Shown one piece after another: positions 1 through 8,607 of a stretch of 49,911 bases of DNA. Under the pieces are notes generated by a model. It searched no databases and was not told the origin of the DNA. It saw only the letters and a program-made list of their open reading frames with translations. The stretch covers positions 1 to 49,911 of the forward strand of contig NZ_JAQQTG010000043.1 of the NCBI RefSeq assembly GCF_028561335.1, written 5' to 3'. A program made the position numbers and the translations under genes. Position 1 is the stretch's first letter. The number at the start of each line of letters is the position of its first letter. This stretch comes from Aequorivita todarodis (GTDB lineage: Bacteria > Bacteroidota > Bacteroidia > Flavobacteriales > Flavobacteriaceae).

Positions 1-146
1 TATAAAGTCCAGTCCGAGGCCTTTCTTGTATAGGAATCGAAATAGGTTTTGTCCAAATGCCTTTGAAAACGTTCCGTGAAATCTAAACAGCTGCCAGTAT
101 AATAGCCATCGACCGATTTGGAATATAAGATGTAAACCGTTGCCAT
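1..146 (-). CDS. GIY-YIG nuclease family protein, N-terminal part (cut by window edge)
   Basis: Reading the minus strand from the ATG at 144-146 gives an open frame of 48 codons that runs off the left edge. The product starts MATVYILYSKSVDGYYTGSC. VYI and YYTG correspond to the two halves of the GIY-YIG signature, and the ERFQRH segment with its Arg fits the catalytic helix. Small single-domain proteins of this family (about 80-100 aa, UvrC-type nuclease fold) are common in Flavobacteriia; their substrates are unknown. Only about half of the expected protein is visible. The tRNA-Leu gene and its terminator lie just upstream on the same strand. Confidence 0.75.
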   Translation of the reverse strand, partial: MATVYILYSKSVDGYYTGSCLDFTERFQRHLDKTYFDSYTRKASDWTL

Positions 147-150
147 ACAC

Positions 151-191
151 TAAAAATAAAAAATCCCCAATGTCTATTAACAAAGGGGATT
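151..191 (-). terminator. Rho-independent terminator of tRNA-Leu
   Basis: On the minus strand, just after the tRNA-Leu 3' end, AATCCCC (185-191) pairs with GGGGATT (162-168) across a 16-nt loop. An A/T-rich tract that reads as U on the transcript follows. Position and structure fit an intrinsic terminator for the tRNA. Confidence 0.75.
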
Positions 192-194
192 CCG

Positions 195-278
195 TACTCG
201 AGGCGGGACTTGAACCCGCACGACCAAATGGTCACAGGATTTTAAGTCCGGCGTGTCTACCAATTCCACCACTCGAGC
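195..278 (-). tRNA. tRNA-Leu (anticodon TAA)
   Basis: The gene is 84 nt with a long variable arm, as expected for leucine. Acceptor strands are GCTCGAG and CTCGAGT, giving one G-U pair at 1:72. The D-arm contains the typical GAATTGGTAGAC, the anticodon loop is CTTAAAA with TAA at 34-36, and the T-arm is CGGGTTCAAGTCCCG. The discriminator is A, the usual leucine identity base. No CCA is encoded. Confidence 0.95.
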
Positions 279-294
279 ATTTCGACTGCGCTCC

Positions 295-319
295 TTGCAG
301 GTTTAATTTCAGCCTGCAA
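295..319. other. Hairpin between tRNA genes
   Basis: TTGCAGG (295-301) and CCTGCAA (313-319) form a 7-bp stem with an 11-nt loop between tRNA-Gly and tRNA-Leu. There is no clear T-tract on the minus strand. It could be a processing structure in a tRNA co-transcript or chance. Confidence 0.35.
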
Positions 320-354
320 AAGCCTCGGATAGATTGTCTATTACAATCTGGACT

Positions 355-384
355 TAACAAAAAATGCCGAATTGCATCGGCATT
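355..384 (-). terminator. Rho-independent terminator of tRNA-Gly
   Basis: On the minus strand, 9 nt after the tRNA-Gly 3' end, AATGCCGA pairs with TCGGCATT (363-384, 6-nt loop). A run of T follows directly. This is a clear intrinsic terminator, so tRNA-Gly and tRNA-Leu are probably separate transcription units. Confidence 0.8.
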
Positions 385-392
385 CAAGGTTG

Positions 393-465
393 AGCGAAAA
401 ACGGGATTCGAACCCGCGACCTCCACCTTGGCAAGGTGGCGCTCTACCAACTGAGCTATTTTCGC
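393..465 (-). tRNA. tRNA-Gly (anticodon GCC)
   Basis: The gene is 73 nt. Acceptor strands GCGAAAA and TTTTCGC pair fully, with discriminator T. The D-arm is AGCTCAGTTGGTAGAGC, the anticodon loop holds GCC in a strong GC stem, and the T-arm is CGGGTTCGAATCCCG. No CCA is encoded. A broken copy of its 5' half lies just upstream (480-527). Confidence 0.95.
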
Positions 466-479
466 AGAAATATTATTCT

Positions 480-527
480 GTGGCGCTAACCACCCCGATA
501 GCTATCGGGAGAGCTATTTTCGCAGAA
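480..527 (-). repeat. Partial tRNA-Gly duplication interrupted by a 16-bp palindrome
   Basis: This stretch repeats the 5' half of tRNA-Gly plus its leader (436-469). The left part (480-493) matches 436-451 with small gaps. The right part (511-527) is a perfect 17-bp copy of 453-469. Between them lies CCCGATAGCTATCGGG (494-509), in place of a few tRNA bases. It cannot fold as a tRNA. Confidence 0.75.
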
Positions 528-621
528 TATTTAATGAACGTCGCTTCCTAAGCAAAGCGGGAGCAAATTTAAAAATTTTACTTCAAAAGCAAAGTGTTTT
601 TTGATAAATTATTGCTGAAAT

Positions 622-3237
622 TTACTTTTTCATTTTAACCGAAGCATTGCGCTGCAGCATTCTGCGGATTTCATTCAGCTTCATCAACGCTTCTACCGGC
701 GTAAGTGTGTCAATATCAATATCTAAGATTTCCTCACGAAGTTCTTCCAGCAATGGATCGTCCAGTTTAAAAAAGCTCAACTGCATCTCTTCTTTGGAAA
801 CAGCCTTCATTTCCTCGGTCAATTCTTCGGAAGCGTGGCTCTTTTCAAGCCTTTTCAGGATTTTATTGGCCCGTTGGAGCACTGCTTGCGGCATTCCGGC
901 CATCTTTGCCACGTGTATTCCGAAGCTGTGGTGACTACCGCCGGGCACCAATTTCCGAAGAAAAAGCACGTTATCCTTCAATTCCTTCACCGAGACATTG
1001 TAGTTTTTGATGCGCGCGAAAGTCTCGGTCATTTCATTCAACTCGTGATAGTGGGTTGCAAAAAGTGTTTTTCCACGCGAAGAATGCTCGTGAAGGTATT
1101 CACTTATCGCCCACGCAATGGAAATTCCATCATAAGTACTGGTGCCGCGGCCAATTTCATCCAAAAGAATCAAACTCCGCTCTGAAAGATTGTTCAGAAT
1201 ACTGGCCGTTTCGTTCATTTCGACCATAAAGGTAGATTCGCCCATCGAAATATTGTCGCTCGCTCCTACTCTTGTAAAAATCTTATCCACACATCCCATT
1301 CGTACCGCCGAGGCCGGAACAAAACTGCCCATTTGTGCCAAAAGCACAATCAAAGCCGTTTGCCGAAGAATGGCCGATTTACCGCTCATATTGGGCCCCG
1401 TAATCATAATGATTTGCTGGTTTTCCCTGTCGAGGAAAACATCGTTTGCAATATAGGGCGCATCGGGCGGAAGTTGTTTTTCGATTACTGGATGGCGGCC
1501 TTCCTTTATGTCCAAATCAAACGTATCATCCAATAATGGTCGTGTGTAATTTGCCTCTTTGGCTTGGGTTGCAAACGAACACAAGCAATCCAATTGCGCA
1601 ATCAAGGCCGCATTTTGCTGCACCGAACCGATAAACTGAAGCATCCAATCTACCAGTTTTGCAAAAATCTCCTGCTCTAACGCAAGAATTTTTTCCTCCG
1701 CGCCAAGTATTTTGGTTTCGTATTCCTTTAATTCTTCGGTAATATAACGTTCCGCACTGACCAGTGTCTGCTTGCGGATCCATTCCGGCGGAACCTTGTC
1801 TTTATGGGTATTTCGGACTTCAATATAATAGCCAAAAACGTTGTTGGAAGCTATTTTCAGCGAAGAAATACCCGTGCGCTTAGTTTCGCGCTCCAGCATT
1901 TCGTCCAAATATTCCTTTCCGTTGGCAGAAATATTTCGCAATTCATCAAGCGTTTCCGAAAAACCTTCGGCGATGCTATTTCCCTTTAGAATATTTACGG
2001 GCGCTTCCTCAAAAAGTGTTTCCTTTATTTTGTTCCGAAGCAATTCGCAGTCGTGCAGTTGTTCGCCGATAATTTTTAGCGATTCGTTTTTGGAATTCAG
2101 TGCCAACGCTTTTATGGGAACGACTGCTTCTAAAGAATTTTTAAGTTGGATAACCTCGCGCGGGTTCACTTTTCCGGTTGCCACTTTTGAAATCAACCGC
2201 TCCAAATCGCTGATGCGCTTGGTGTATTGTTGTATCTTTTCTAAAGTAACCGGATTGTCCAATAGAAAACTTACAACTTCGTGTCTGCGGTTTATCTTTT
2301 CAGCATTTTTAAGCGGAAGCGCCATCCAGCGCTTCAAAAGCCTTCCGCCCATTGGCGAGATGGTCTTATCAATCACATCCAAAAGCGTAACCGCGTTTTG
2401 CTGGTTGGAATGGTACAATTCTAAATTTCGAATGGTAAAACGGTCCATCCAAACGTATTCATCTTCAGCAATTCGCGACAATTTTGAAATATGTTGAAGC
2501 TTCGTGTGTCGCGTTTCGCTTAAATAATGGAGTGCCGCACCGGCAGCAATTATGCCCTCTTCCAAATGATCCACGCCAAAACCTTTTAAATTTTTTACAT
2601 CGAAGTGTTTCGTGAGCGTTTCAAAGGAATAATCGGTCTGAAAAATCCAATCCTCCAAATGGAAAACGTGATAATTATCGCCGAAAGTTTCAGAAAAGAG
2701 CTTTCGTTTCTGTTTTGAAAAAAGCACTTCCGAAGGGTTGAAATTCTGCAGTAATTTATCCACATATTCCGCAGAACCTTCCGAAACCAAGAATTCGCCC
2801 GTGGAAACATCCAAAAACGAAACCCCGAGATTTTTGGTGCCGAAATGAATGGCCGCCAAAAAGTTGTTTGATTTTGATTGTAAAATATCATCGTTAAAAG
2901 CAACGCCGGGAGTAACCAATTCTGTAACGCCACGCTTTACGATGGTTTTGGTCATTTTCGGATCTTCCAGTTGGTCGCAGATTGCCACGCGGCAGCCCGC
3001 CATAACCAATTTGGACAAATATGTATTTAGCGAGTGGTGCGGAAATCCCGCGAGCTCAGTCCGATCGCCACCGTTGTTGCGATGGGTGAGCGTAATGTTT
3101 AGAATTCCCGCCGCGCGCACGGCATCTTCCCCAAAAGTTTCGTAAAAATCGCCCACGCGAAACAGCAGCAAAGCATCGGGATACTTGGTCTTGATCGTGT
3201 TGTACTGCTTCATCAACGGGGTTTCCTTCTTGGGCAT
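622..3237 (-). CDS. mutS: DNA mismatch repair ATPase MutS
   Basis: This is full-length MutS (871 aa), which binds mismatches and small loops and uses ATP to recruit MutL. The N-terminal mismatch-binding motif F31-Y32-E33 lies in RVGDFYETF. The connector, lever and clamp regions follow. The C-terminal ABC-type ATPase has Walker A GPNMSGKS near residue 614 and Walker [17 protein letters not shown] near 690. The ATG at 3237 gives the normal N-terminus ([16 protein letters not shown]). The gene is divergent from trmH across a 225-bp AT-rich gap with copies of ATTGTTTATT. A second, quite different MutS-family ATPase lies at 35027-36820. Only this one carries the mismatch-binding domain. Confidence 0.98.
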   Translation of the reverse strand: MPKKETPLMKQYNTIKTKYPDALLLFRVGDFYETFGEDAVRAAGILNITLTHRNNGGDRTELAGFPHHSLNTYLSKLVMAGCRVAICDQLEDPKMTKTIVKRGVTELVTPGVAFNDDILQSKSNNFLAAIHFGTKNLGVSFLDVSTGEFLVSEGSAEYVDKLLQNFNPSEVLFSKQKRKLFSETFGDNYHVFHLEDWIFQTDYSFETLTKHFDVKNLKGFGVDHLEEGIIAAGAALHYLSETRHTKLQHISKLSRIAEDEYVWMDRFTIRNLELYHSNQQNAVTLLDVIDKTISPMGGRLLKRWMALPLKNAEKINRRHEVVSFLLDNPVTLEKIQQYTKRISDLERLISKVATGKVNPREVIQLKNSLEAVVPIKALALNSKNESLKIIGEQLHDCELLRNKIKETLFEEAPVNILKGNSIAEGFSETLDELRNISANGKEYLDEMLERETKRTGISSLKIASNNVFGYYIEVRNTHKDKVPPEWIRKQTLVSAERYITEELKEYETKILGAEEKILALEQEIFAKLVDWMLQFIGSVQQNAALIAQLDCLCSFATQAKEANYTRPLLDDTFDLDIKEGRHPVIEKQLPPDAPYIANDVFLDRENQQIIMITGPNMSGKSAILRQTALIVLLAQMGSFVPASAVRMGCVDKIFTRVGASDNISMGESTFMVEMNETASILNNLSERSLILLDEIGRGTSTYDGISIAWAISEYLHEHSSRGKTLFATHYHELNEMTETFARIKNYNVSVKELKDNVLFLRKLVPGGSHHSFGIHVAKMAGMPQAVLQRANKILKRLEKSHASEELTEEMKAVSKEEMQLSFFKLDDPLLEELREEILDIDIDTLTPVEALMKLNEIRRMLQRNASVKMKK

Positions 3238-3398
3238 TTTTTATTGTTTATTACTATTGTTTATTATTTATAGCTATTGTTTATTGAAGCTATAAATGTA
3301 ACGAAATTGCTTTTTTCTTTGAAATGAAGGGGTTGTGAATTATTGGGTTTTATCAACAATTTCCATCCAACTTTGCGCATTTACATGTAAAATTCTCT

Positions 3399-3422
3399 CG
3401 CAAAGCCGCAAAGACGCAAAGA
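3399..3422. repeat. 8-bp tandem repeat (CGCAAAGM x3)
   Basis: Three adjacent octamers, CGCAAAGC, CGCAAAGA and CGCAAAGA, lie upstream of trmH. The same words recur at 32350-32380 inside a hairpin, so this is probably a member of a dispersed Bacteroidota intergenic repeat. Confidence 0.6.
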
Positions 3423-3433
3423 GCTTTTTCCAA

Positions 3434-3456
3434 TTAACTTTTAACAGTTAACTTTG
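3434..3456 (+). promoter_or_regulatory. trmH promoter: -7 box built from TTAACNN heptamers
   Basis: TTAACTT, TTAACAG and TTAACTT lie head to tail at 3434-3454. The last unit runs into TAACTTTG (3449-3456), a full match to the Bacteroidota -7 consensus TAnnTTTG. The box ends 6 bp before the ATG at 3463, so transcription would start almost at the start codon and the mRNA would be close to leaderless. No clear -33 element is visible. Confidence 0.45.
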
Positions 3457-3462
3457 CCCCCT

Positions 3463-4011
3463 ATGAAAAATCGCAAACTAAAAAACAGCGAGCTGGACCG
3501 CATCAATCCCGAAGAATACAAAGCTTCGGAAAAAACGCCGCTGATCATTATTCTCGATAATATTCGAAGTTTGAACAACATCGGCTCCGTTTTCCGTACG
3601 GCCGATGCTTTTTTGGTGAAGAAAATCTACCTCTGCGGCATTACCGCAAAACCGCCACATAAAGACATCCAAAAGACCGCTCTCGGCGCGACCGAAAGCG
3701 TGGATTGGGAATATGCCGAAAATATTATGGAAGTGGTTGCCAAACTGCAAAGCGAAGGCGTTTTTGTAGCATCCATCGAGCAAGCGGAACTCGCCGTAAA
3801 CCTCAACGATTTTTCTGTTCAAAAAGAATTGACTTACGCAGTGATTTTCGGGAACGAAGTGAAGGGCGTACAGCAAAAAGTTGTTTCCGCCAGCGATGCT
3901 GTTATTGAGATTCCGCAGTTTGGAACGAAGCACTCCTTGAATATTTCGGTAAGCGTGGGCGTTGTGGTGTGGGATCTTTTTGTGAAGCTTGGCGCAGTTG
4001 GTAGAGGGTAG
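3463..4011 (+). CDS. SpoU/TrmH-family RNA 2'-O-ribose methyltransferase
   Basis: A 182-aa SPOUT enzyme that uses S-adenosylmethionine to methylate a ribose 2'-OH in tRNA or rRNA. All three family motifs are present: motif 1 around LNNIGSVFRTADA (residues 37-49, Asn39 and Arg45), motif 2 FGNEVKGV (129-136, Glu132), and motif 3 IEIPQFGTKHSLNISVS (148-164, Asn160). The knot-forming C-terminus is complete. The ATG at 3463 is preferred over the in-frame TTG at 3454, which lies in the promoter. Without the extended domain of TrmH, the exact target nucleotide cannot be told. The last codons lie in two heptamers (GTTGGTA GAGGGTA, 3997-4010). The gene converges on the prenyltransferase. Confidence 0.9.
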   Translation: MKNRKLKNSELDRINPEEYKASEKTPLIIILDNIRSLNNIGSVFRTADAFLVKKIYLCGITAKPPHKDIQKTALGATESVDWEYAENIMEVVAKLQSEGVFVASIEQAELAVNLNDFSVQKELTYAVIFGNEVKGVQQKVVSASDAVIEIPQFGTKHSLNISVSVGVVVWDLFVKLGAVGRG

Positions 4012-4017
4012 AGAAAA

Positions 4018-4929
4018 TCAAAAAAATCTGTTTAGCAATAAATCTACGTGGATTAAAACGATGCTAAAAACGCCGATGACGATGGCGAACTTCAAAATAT
4101 TATGCAGCACCATATAGTGAATTTTGTTTTTTGAATACCACAAAACCGCTAGAAACACGGCCAAACCGGCAATGCTTGCGTAAAAATAATAATCCATATA
4201 GCCTATTTCTTCCTTGAATTTTGTGATGAGCAAGATGATTGGCACCAAAGTCAATATGCTTAAAACCGTCAACATTCTTTTGGAGGTTTTTTCGCCATAG
4301 ACCACTGGAATGGTATTGTAACCGTGCACCAAATCGCCTTTTAGGTTTTCGAGGTCCTTTACCAATTCGCGCATTGAGATTAGCAAAAACAGGAAAGTGG
4401 CGTGTACAAAAATCACGACATCGAAATTTTTGTAATGCACGAAGATCGCGAAGAACGGAACCACCGCGAGAATAGCCGCCGTAATGTTTCCTATGAAAGG
4501 ATATTTCTTCAATTTATGCGAATAGAACCACAGGAAAAAAATATAAATAGAGAAAAACAGCACCGCCCGAAAAGAAACATAGCTCGCAAAAATGACCGAC
4601 AAAAAGTTGAGCACAAAATAGGCAGAAAGCTTGGTGCGTTGGCTCACCAACTTATCGAGCATCGTTTTTCGCGGACGGTTTATCAGATCCTTTTCGCTGT
4701 CGTAGAAACTGTTTATAATGTAACCGCCCGCGATGGCGGAAGATGATGCCAAAACGAGCATCAATAGATTCACATCAAACAAAACCTGCCGTACGGGCAA
4801 ATCTGGGGCTAAAATGTAAATGCTGGTAAGGTATTGGGCGATTACAATGATAAGTATGTTGTAGCCGCGGACCACAGAAAACAGGCTGAAAAACTTTAGA
4901 AGAAAGAGTTTTTGTTTTCTATTGAGCAT
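4018..4929 (-). CDS. UbiA-family prenyltransferase, geranylgeranylglycerol-phosphate geranylgeranyltransferase-like
   Basis: A 303-aa polytopic membrane protein with about eight hydrophobic segments. It has the two Asp-rich motifs of UbiA enzymes: N73-SFYDSEKD (Asp77, Asp81), and DLENLKGD (192-199), which bind Mg-diphosphate. Homologues in Flavobacteriia are usually annotated as archaeal-type (di)geranylgeranylglyceryl phosphate synthases, but the true acceptor here is not provable from sequence. It is last in a minus-strand run after mevalonate kinase, MBOAT and SGNH genes (24-bp gap to the SGNH gene), which supports a role in isoprenoid-derived lipids. An alternative is quinone-type prenylation. 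Confidence 0.85.
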   Translation of the reverse strand: MLNRKQKLFLLKFFSLFSVVRGYNILIIVIAQYLTSIYILAPDLPVRQVLFDVNLLMLVLASSSAIAGGYIINSFYDSEKDLINRPRKTMLDKLVSQRTKLSAYFVLNFLSVIFASYVSFRAVLFFSIYIFFLWFYSHKLKKYPFIGNITAAILAVVPFFAIFVHYKNFDVVIFVHATFLFLLISMRELVKDLENLKGDLVHGYNTIPVVYGEKTSKRMLTVLSILTLVPIILLITKFKEEIGYMDYYFYASIAGLAVFLAVLWYSKNKIHYMVLHNILKFAIVIGVFSIVLIHVDLLLNRFF

Positions 4930-4953
4930 TTTTTACAGACAAGTATTTAGTTT

Positions 4954-5850
4954 TTACTGTTTGGAAATCCACTCTCCCACTTCAGCAGACACTTCTTTTG
5001 CCGAGTCCCTATAAAGATGGATACCATCCGTAAAGGTAAACTTTGTATCGGAATTCATTAAACTTAAATAAGGAACGGATGTCGTTTTTGCCAATTCTTC
5101 AATTTTTTCATCAAAATCAGGAAGCAGTTCGGTCTCAATTTCCGCAATTCTATGATCTACGGGAAGCCTCACTAAATATACCTTTCCATGGTTTTTTAAT
5201 AACTTAATGGTCTTTTTTAGGTATTCAAAACGTGTTTCTGAAAATTTATAGCTTTTTAATTTCAGTTTTTGTTCCAGAATATTTTCAGCAGTTCTGTTTT
5301 TTACCGAAGCGGAATCCATCGGCGGAAATACTTCAAGCCAACCATCAGTATGCACTTGCATCAAGGAAAAATTCCACAGGATTTTTATATAATTATCGCC
5401 ATAATTGTTCAATAAATACGAAATATTTGGCTTTGAACTGAAGGAAGGCAGGGTGCCCATAAACGATTTTGATTCGCCAAACTGCGATTCGTTGTTCGGG
5501 TCTGCCCCGTCACTGGAAATGCTCCACGGATCTACCGTAATAATAAAAACGCCATCCTTTGATTGTGGCTCCAGTTTCTTTTCAATAGCACTTAAATACG
5601 CAGGGCCAAACGGACTGTGCGCCACGGTAAAAGAGAAGTTATAGCTGTCTTTTCGCAAATAGGGCTTCAGCACTTCCGGCATCAATCCCTGTGCGGCTTT
5701 TGAGGTTCCAAGTATCAGCGAGGACTGTTTTGGCGTTGTGGTCCGGGAATAAAAAGGATCGCTCTTGCCGTCGGCTTGTAGAAAAACAAAGTAAACCGAA
5801 GCAATAATTGCAACGGCAAACAAAGAAGATTCTATCAGAAATTTTTTCAT
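4954..5850 (-). CDS. SGNH/GDSL-like hydrolase, partner of the MBOAT acyltransferase
   Basis: The 298-aa protein starts at the ATG at 5850, 5 bp after the MBOAT stop; a longer frame to 5955 lies inside the MBOAT gene and was rejected. One N-terminal membrane anchor (residues 4-24) is followed by an extracytoplasmic domain. LGTSKAAQG (47-55, Ser50) fits SGNH block I, and DGIH (275-278) fits the Asp-His block V, so a Ser-Asp-His hydrolase or acyltransferase is likely. Proteins of this kind accompany AlgI/DltB-type MBOATs and move acyl groups to extracellular polymers. The acceptor is unknown. Confidence 0.7.
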   Translation of the reverse strand: MKKFLIESSLFAVAIIASVYFVFLQADGKSDPFYSRTTTPKQSSLILGTSKAAQGLMPEVLKPYLRKDSYNFSFTVAHSPFGPAYLSAIEKKLEPQSKDGVFIITVDPWSISSDGADPNNESQFGESKSFMGTLPSFSSKPNISYLLNNYGDNYIKILWNFSLMQVHTDGWLEVFPPMDSASVKNRTAENILEQKLKLKSYKFSETRFEYLKKTIKLLKNHGKVYLVRLPVDHRIAEIETELLPDFDEKIEELAKTTSVPYLSLMNSDTKFTFTDGIHLYRDSAKEVSAEVGEWISKQ

Positions 5851-5855
5851 CCTTC

Positions 5856-7304
5856 TTAAAATTGAAAATATATAAACGCCTGTTCCTTTCCGCCAAAGAA
5901 AAAGATGAGCATTGCCAAACTGTAATAAAAAGCATATTTTGCTGGCTTTGGCCAAGACTCGCCAAAGCTTTCAAGGGCGTAATTCGTTTCCCTTCCTTTC
6001 CACTCCAACATCAAAAACCCTACAATCAAAAAGGACAAAACATACACCTTATTTAGTGCCAAAAAATTGGGGGCATCAAAAATCGATTCGGAAAAAAGCA
6101 ATGAAATATACTCAAAAGCACTGCTTAGTGAATTCGCTCTAAAGAAAATCCAAGCAAAACAAGTGATCGTGAAAGTTAAAAGTATTTTGAAGAAATCTGC
6201 AATACTGGGCAAAAGTCTATCCTTTGCAACCACTTCAATATGCTGTCTGTTTCGTTTCAAAAGTAAAAGCGGAAGAAAATACAGCGCATTCAACGCGCCC
6301 CAAAAAATAAAAGTCCAATTGGCGCCGTGCCAAAAACCACTTACAATAAAGATGATGAAAATATTGCGGACTTTTAACCAATTGCTCCCGCGGCTTCCGC
6401 CCAAAGGAATATAAACATAGTCGCGAAACCAAGTGGAAAGCGAAATATGCCAACGCCGCCAAAACTCGGCAATATCCCTTGAAAAGTACGGGTATGAAAA
6501 ATTCTTCATCAAATTGAAACCAAAAAGCTTGGCCGTTCCGATGGCAATATCCGAATACCCAGAAAAGTCGCCGTAAATCTGAAAGGCAAAAAATACCACC
6601 CCAATAGCCAACGAACTGGCGGTATAATCCTGTGGGTTATTGAAAGCCAAATTCACAAACTGCGCACAGTTATCCGCAATTACCATTTTTTTGAACAGCC
6701 CCCAAAGTATTTGCCGAAGGCCATCCATTGCCACCGCATATTCGAACTTTCTTTTTCTGAAAAACTGCGGCAAAAGATTGGTTGCCCTCTCAATAGGCCC
6801 CGCAACCAATTGCGGAAAAAAACTGACGAATGAAAAGAAGGCAACAACATCTTTGGTTGGCTCCATTTTACGCCTATAGACGTCTATGGAATAGCTCATT
6901 GTCTGAAAGGTATAGAAGCTGATTCCCACTGGCAAAATAATATTTAACCGGGATGCTTCAAAGGGGTGGCCAAGTAGCGTAAATGCTTCTGCAAAGCTTT
7001 CGGAAAAAAAATTGAAATATTTAAAAAAGCCCAAAAAACCGAGGTTTACAAAAATACTCAGCAGCAAAAGGGCTTTTCGGCTTTGCTTCTTTTCGGTTTT
7101 TGAAAGGCCAATTCCCACCAAATAATCTACCGCAGAACTAAAAACAATCAACGAGAGGAAACGCCAATCCCACCACGCATAAAAAACATAGCTGGCGACC
7201 AGTAAAAGAAAATTTTGAAGTTTTAGGTTTTTATTGGCTACAAACCAATAAAGCAGAAAGACAATAGGCAGAAAGATTGCAAAATCAATGGAGTTGAAAA
7301 GCAT
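5856..7304 (-). CDS. MBOAT-family membrane O-acyltransferase
   Basis: A 482-aa integral membrane protein of the AlgI/PatA/DltB type, which passes acyl groups (often acetyl) across the membrane to sugars or polymers. It opens LFNSIDFAIFLPIVFLLYW, typical of the family. It contains FRDYVYIPLGGSRG and the catalytic-histidine motif SGFWHGANWTFIFWG (His326). Length and hydrophobic pattern are normal. It lies 63 bp after mevalonate kinase and is followed at once by the SGNH partner. The substrate cannot be inferred: there is no alginate or teichoic-acid gene nearby, so the AlgI name would be misleading. Confidence 0.88.
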   Translation of the reverse strand: MLFNSIDFAIFLPIVFLLYWFVANKNLKLQNFLLLVASYVFYAWWDWRFLSLIVFSSAVDYLVGIGLSKTEKKQSRKALLLLSIFVNLGFLGFFKYFNFFSESFAEAFTLLGHPFEASRLNIILPVGISFYTFQTMSYSIDVYRRKMEPTKDVVAFFSFVSFFPQLVAGPIERATNLLPQFFRKRKFEYAVAMDGLRQILWGLFKKMVIADNCAQFVNLAFNNPQDYTASSLAIGVVFFAFQIYGDFSGYSDIAIGTAKLFGFNLMKNFSYPYFSRDIAEFWRRWHISLSTWFRDYVYIPLGGSRGSNWLKVRNIFIIFIVSGFWHGANWTFIFWGALNALYFLPLLLLKRNRQHIEVVAKDRLLPSIADFFKILLTFTITCFAWIFFRANSLSSAFEYISLLFSESIFDAPNFLALNKVYVLSFLIVGFLMLEWKGRETNYALESFGESWPKPAKYAFYYSLAMLIFFFGGKEQAFIYFQF

Positions 7305-7367
7305 GAAGCATCTTTAATTAACTGCAATCTAATAATTATTGTAGAAATGCCTTAAGAAAAAGCGATT

Positions 7368-8306
7368 CTAAAAACTATAAACCACTTCCAGTTTATAATC
7401 CTTCAGCGCTTTGCGGGCTTTGTCAATATCTTCGGTAAAGCCGAGCATATAGCCCCCGCCGCCGGAGCCGCAAAGTTTTAGGTAGTATGCATTGCTGTCA
7501 ATTCCCTTCTTCCAAAGTTTGTGGAACTGTGCGGGAATCATCGGTTTAAAATTGTCGAGAACCACTTTTGAAAGCTGTTTGATGTTCCCGAAAAGCGATT
7601 TTATATCGCCTTGCAGAAAATCCTCCACACAGGCATCGGTATGTTTCGTAAATTGATCCTTCAGCATATTCCGGAAACCTTCCTGCTTCATATTCTCCAT
7701 AAAAATCTGGACCATCGGCGCGGTTTCGCCCGTACTGCCGCTGTCCAGTAAAAACACGGCGCCTTTGCCGTTTTCGGTTTGTGAAGGGATTCCGGCCGGT
7801 TCAATATTATCTTTGGAATTGATTAAAATGGGAAGGCTCAAATAACTGTTCAACGGGTCTAGCCCCGAGGATTTTCCGTGGAAAAAAGACTCCATTTCAG
7901 CAAAAATAGCTTTCAGTGTTAGCAATTTTTCACGGGTAAGATTTTCAAGGACCGTAATTTTATCTTTTGCGTATTTATCGTAAATGGCTGCTACCAACGC
8001 ACCGCTACTGCCTACCCCGTACCCCTGCGGAATGCTGCTGTCAAAATACAGTCCGCTTTCAACATCTTTTTTAAGCGCTTTTAGATCAAAAGAAACCATT
8101 TTTGGATTTTCTGTTTGAAGCGTCTCCAAATACGCCGCAAATCTTTTAAGACTGGCGTTTGATTTGTGCGTGGAAATGGTGTGGTGTTTATCAATTTTCA
8201 ATGCACCGTTATAAAAATTGTACGGAATGGACAATCCTTTGGAATCCTTGATGATTCCATATTCGCCAAAAAGCAGAATTTTTGAGTAAAAGAGGGGGCC
8301 GTGCAT
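7368..8306 (-). CDS. Mevalonate kinase-like GHMP kinase
   Basis: A 312-aa GHMP kinase. It has LLFGEYG (11-17) near the N-terminus, the phosphate-binding motif PQGYGVGSSGALVAA (93-107), and the C-terminal glycine motif LCGSGGGGYMLGF (278-290). It resembles proteins annotated as mevalonate kinase in Flavobacteriaceae, and mvaD lies 3.5 kb away, so phosphorylation of mevalonate with ATP is the likely reaction. It is the first gene of the run toward MBOAT, SGNH and UbiA genes. A good -7 box lies 60 bp upstream. Phosphomevalonate kinase is the main alternative. Confidence 0.82.
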   Translation of the reverse strand: MHGPLFYSKILLFGEYGIIKDSKGLSIPYNFYNGALKIDKHHTISTHKSNASLKRFAAYLETLQTENPKMVSFDLKALKKDVESGLYFDSSIPQGYGVGSSGALVAAIYDKYAKDKITVLENLTREKLLTLKAIFAEMESFFHGKSSGLDPLNSYLSLPILINSKDNIEPAGIPSQTENGKGAVFLLDSGSTGETAPMVQIFMENMKQEGFRNMLKDQFTKHTDACVEDFLQGDIKSLFGNIKQLSKVVLDNFKPMIPAQFHKLWKKGIDSNAYYLKLCGSGGGGYMLGFTEDIDKARKALKDYKLEVVYSF

Positions 8307-8366
8307 ATATTTAAATTTGCTGTGTTAAAAATACCGTTTTAAACGATAAGATACTGTTTTAAAGTG

Positions 8367-8374
8367 CAAAGATA
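8367..8374 (-). promoter_or_regulatory. -7 box of the mevalonate kinase operon
   Basis: TATCTTTG on the minus strand matches TAnnTTTG exactly and lies 60 bp before the ATG at 8306. It sits among three imperfect copies of ATACNGTTTTAAA (8326-8384), which might bind a regulator. No clear -33 TTG is visible at the usual spacing. Confidence 0.45.
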
Positions 8375-8529
8375 CAGTTTTTAGGAATTATAGTTTCAGA
8401 AAATTTCATTCAGAAGTCCAGAAAAACCGAAATTAAAGAGTTGAATTAAAGTATTCTATATAGTATTGATGACAGGATATGAGGAACAAAATTGGAACGT
8501 TTTCATAGCGCAAAAGTGTTTATCTGAAA

Positions 8530-8559
8530 TTTGCCAATCAAAAATAATTCGTATCTTTC
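8530..8559 (+). promoter_or_regulatory. Promoter candidate of the first TPR-CHAT gene
   Basis: TTTG (8530-8533), an 18-bp spacer and TATCTTTC (8552-8559) resemble the Bacteroidota -33/-7 pair, about 50 bp before the ATG. The paralogue at 15028 has the same layout with the same 18-bp spacer. The rest of the 301-bp gap 8307-8607 shows no further gene. Confidence 0.45.
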
Positions 8560-8607
8560 TTCAAAATATCCCCTGAAACATTCACTTATTTTTGAGTTCC
8601 TTCATCT

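Noticed and set aside
140-454. Open frames over the tRNA genes
   Set aside because: They only read through tRNA-Leu and tRNA-Gly.
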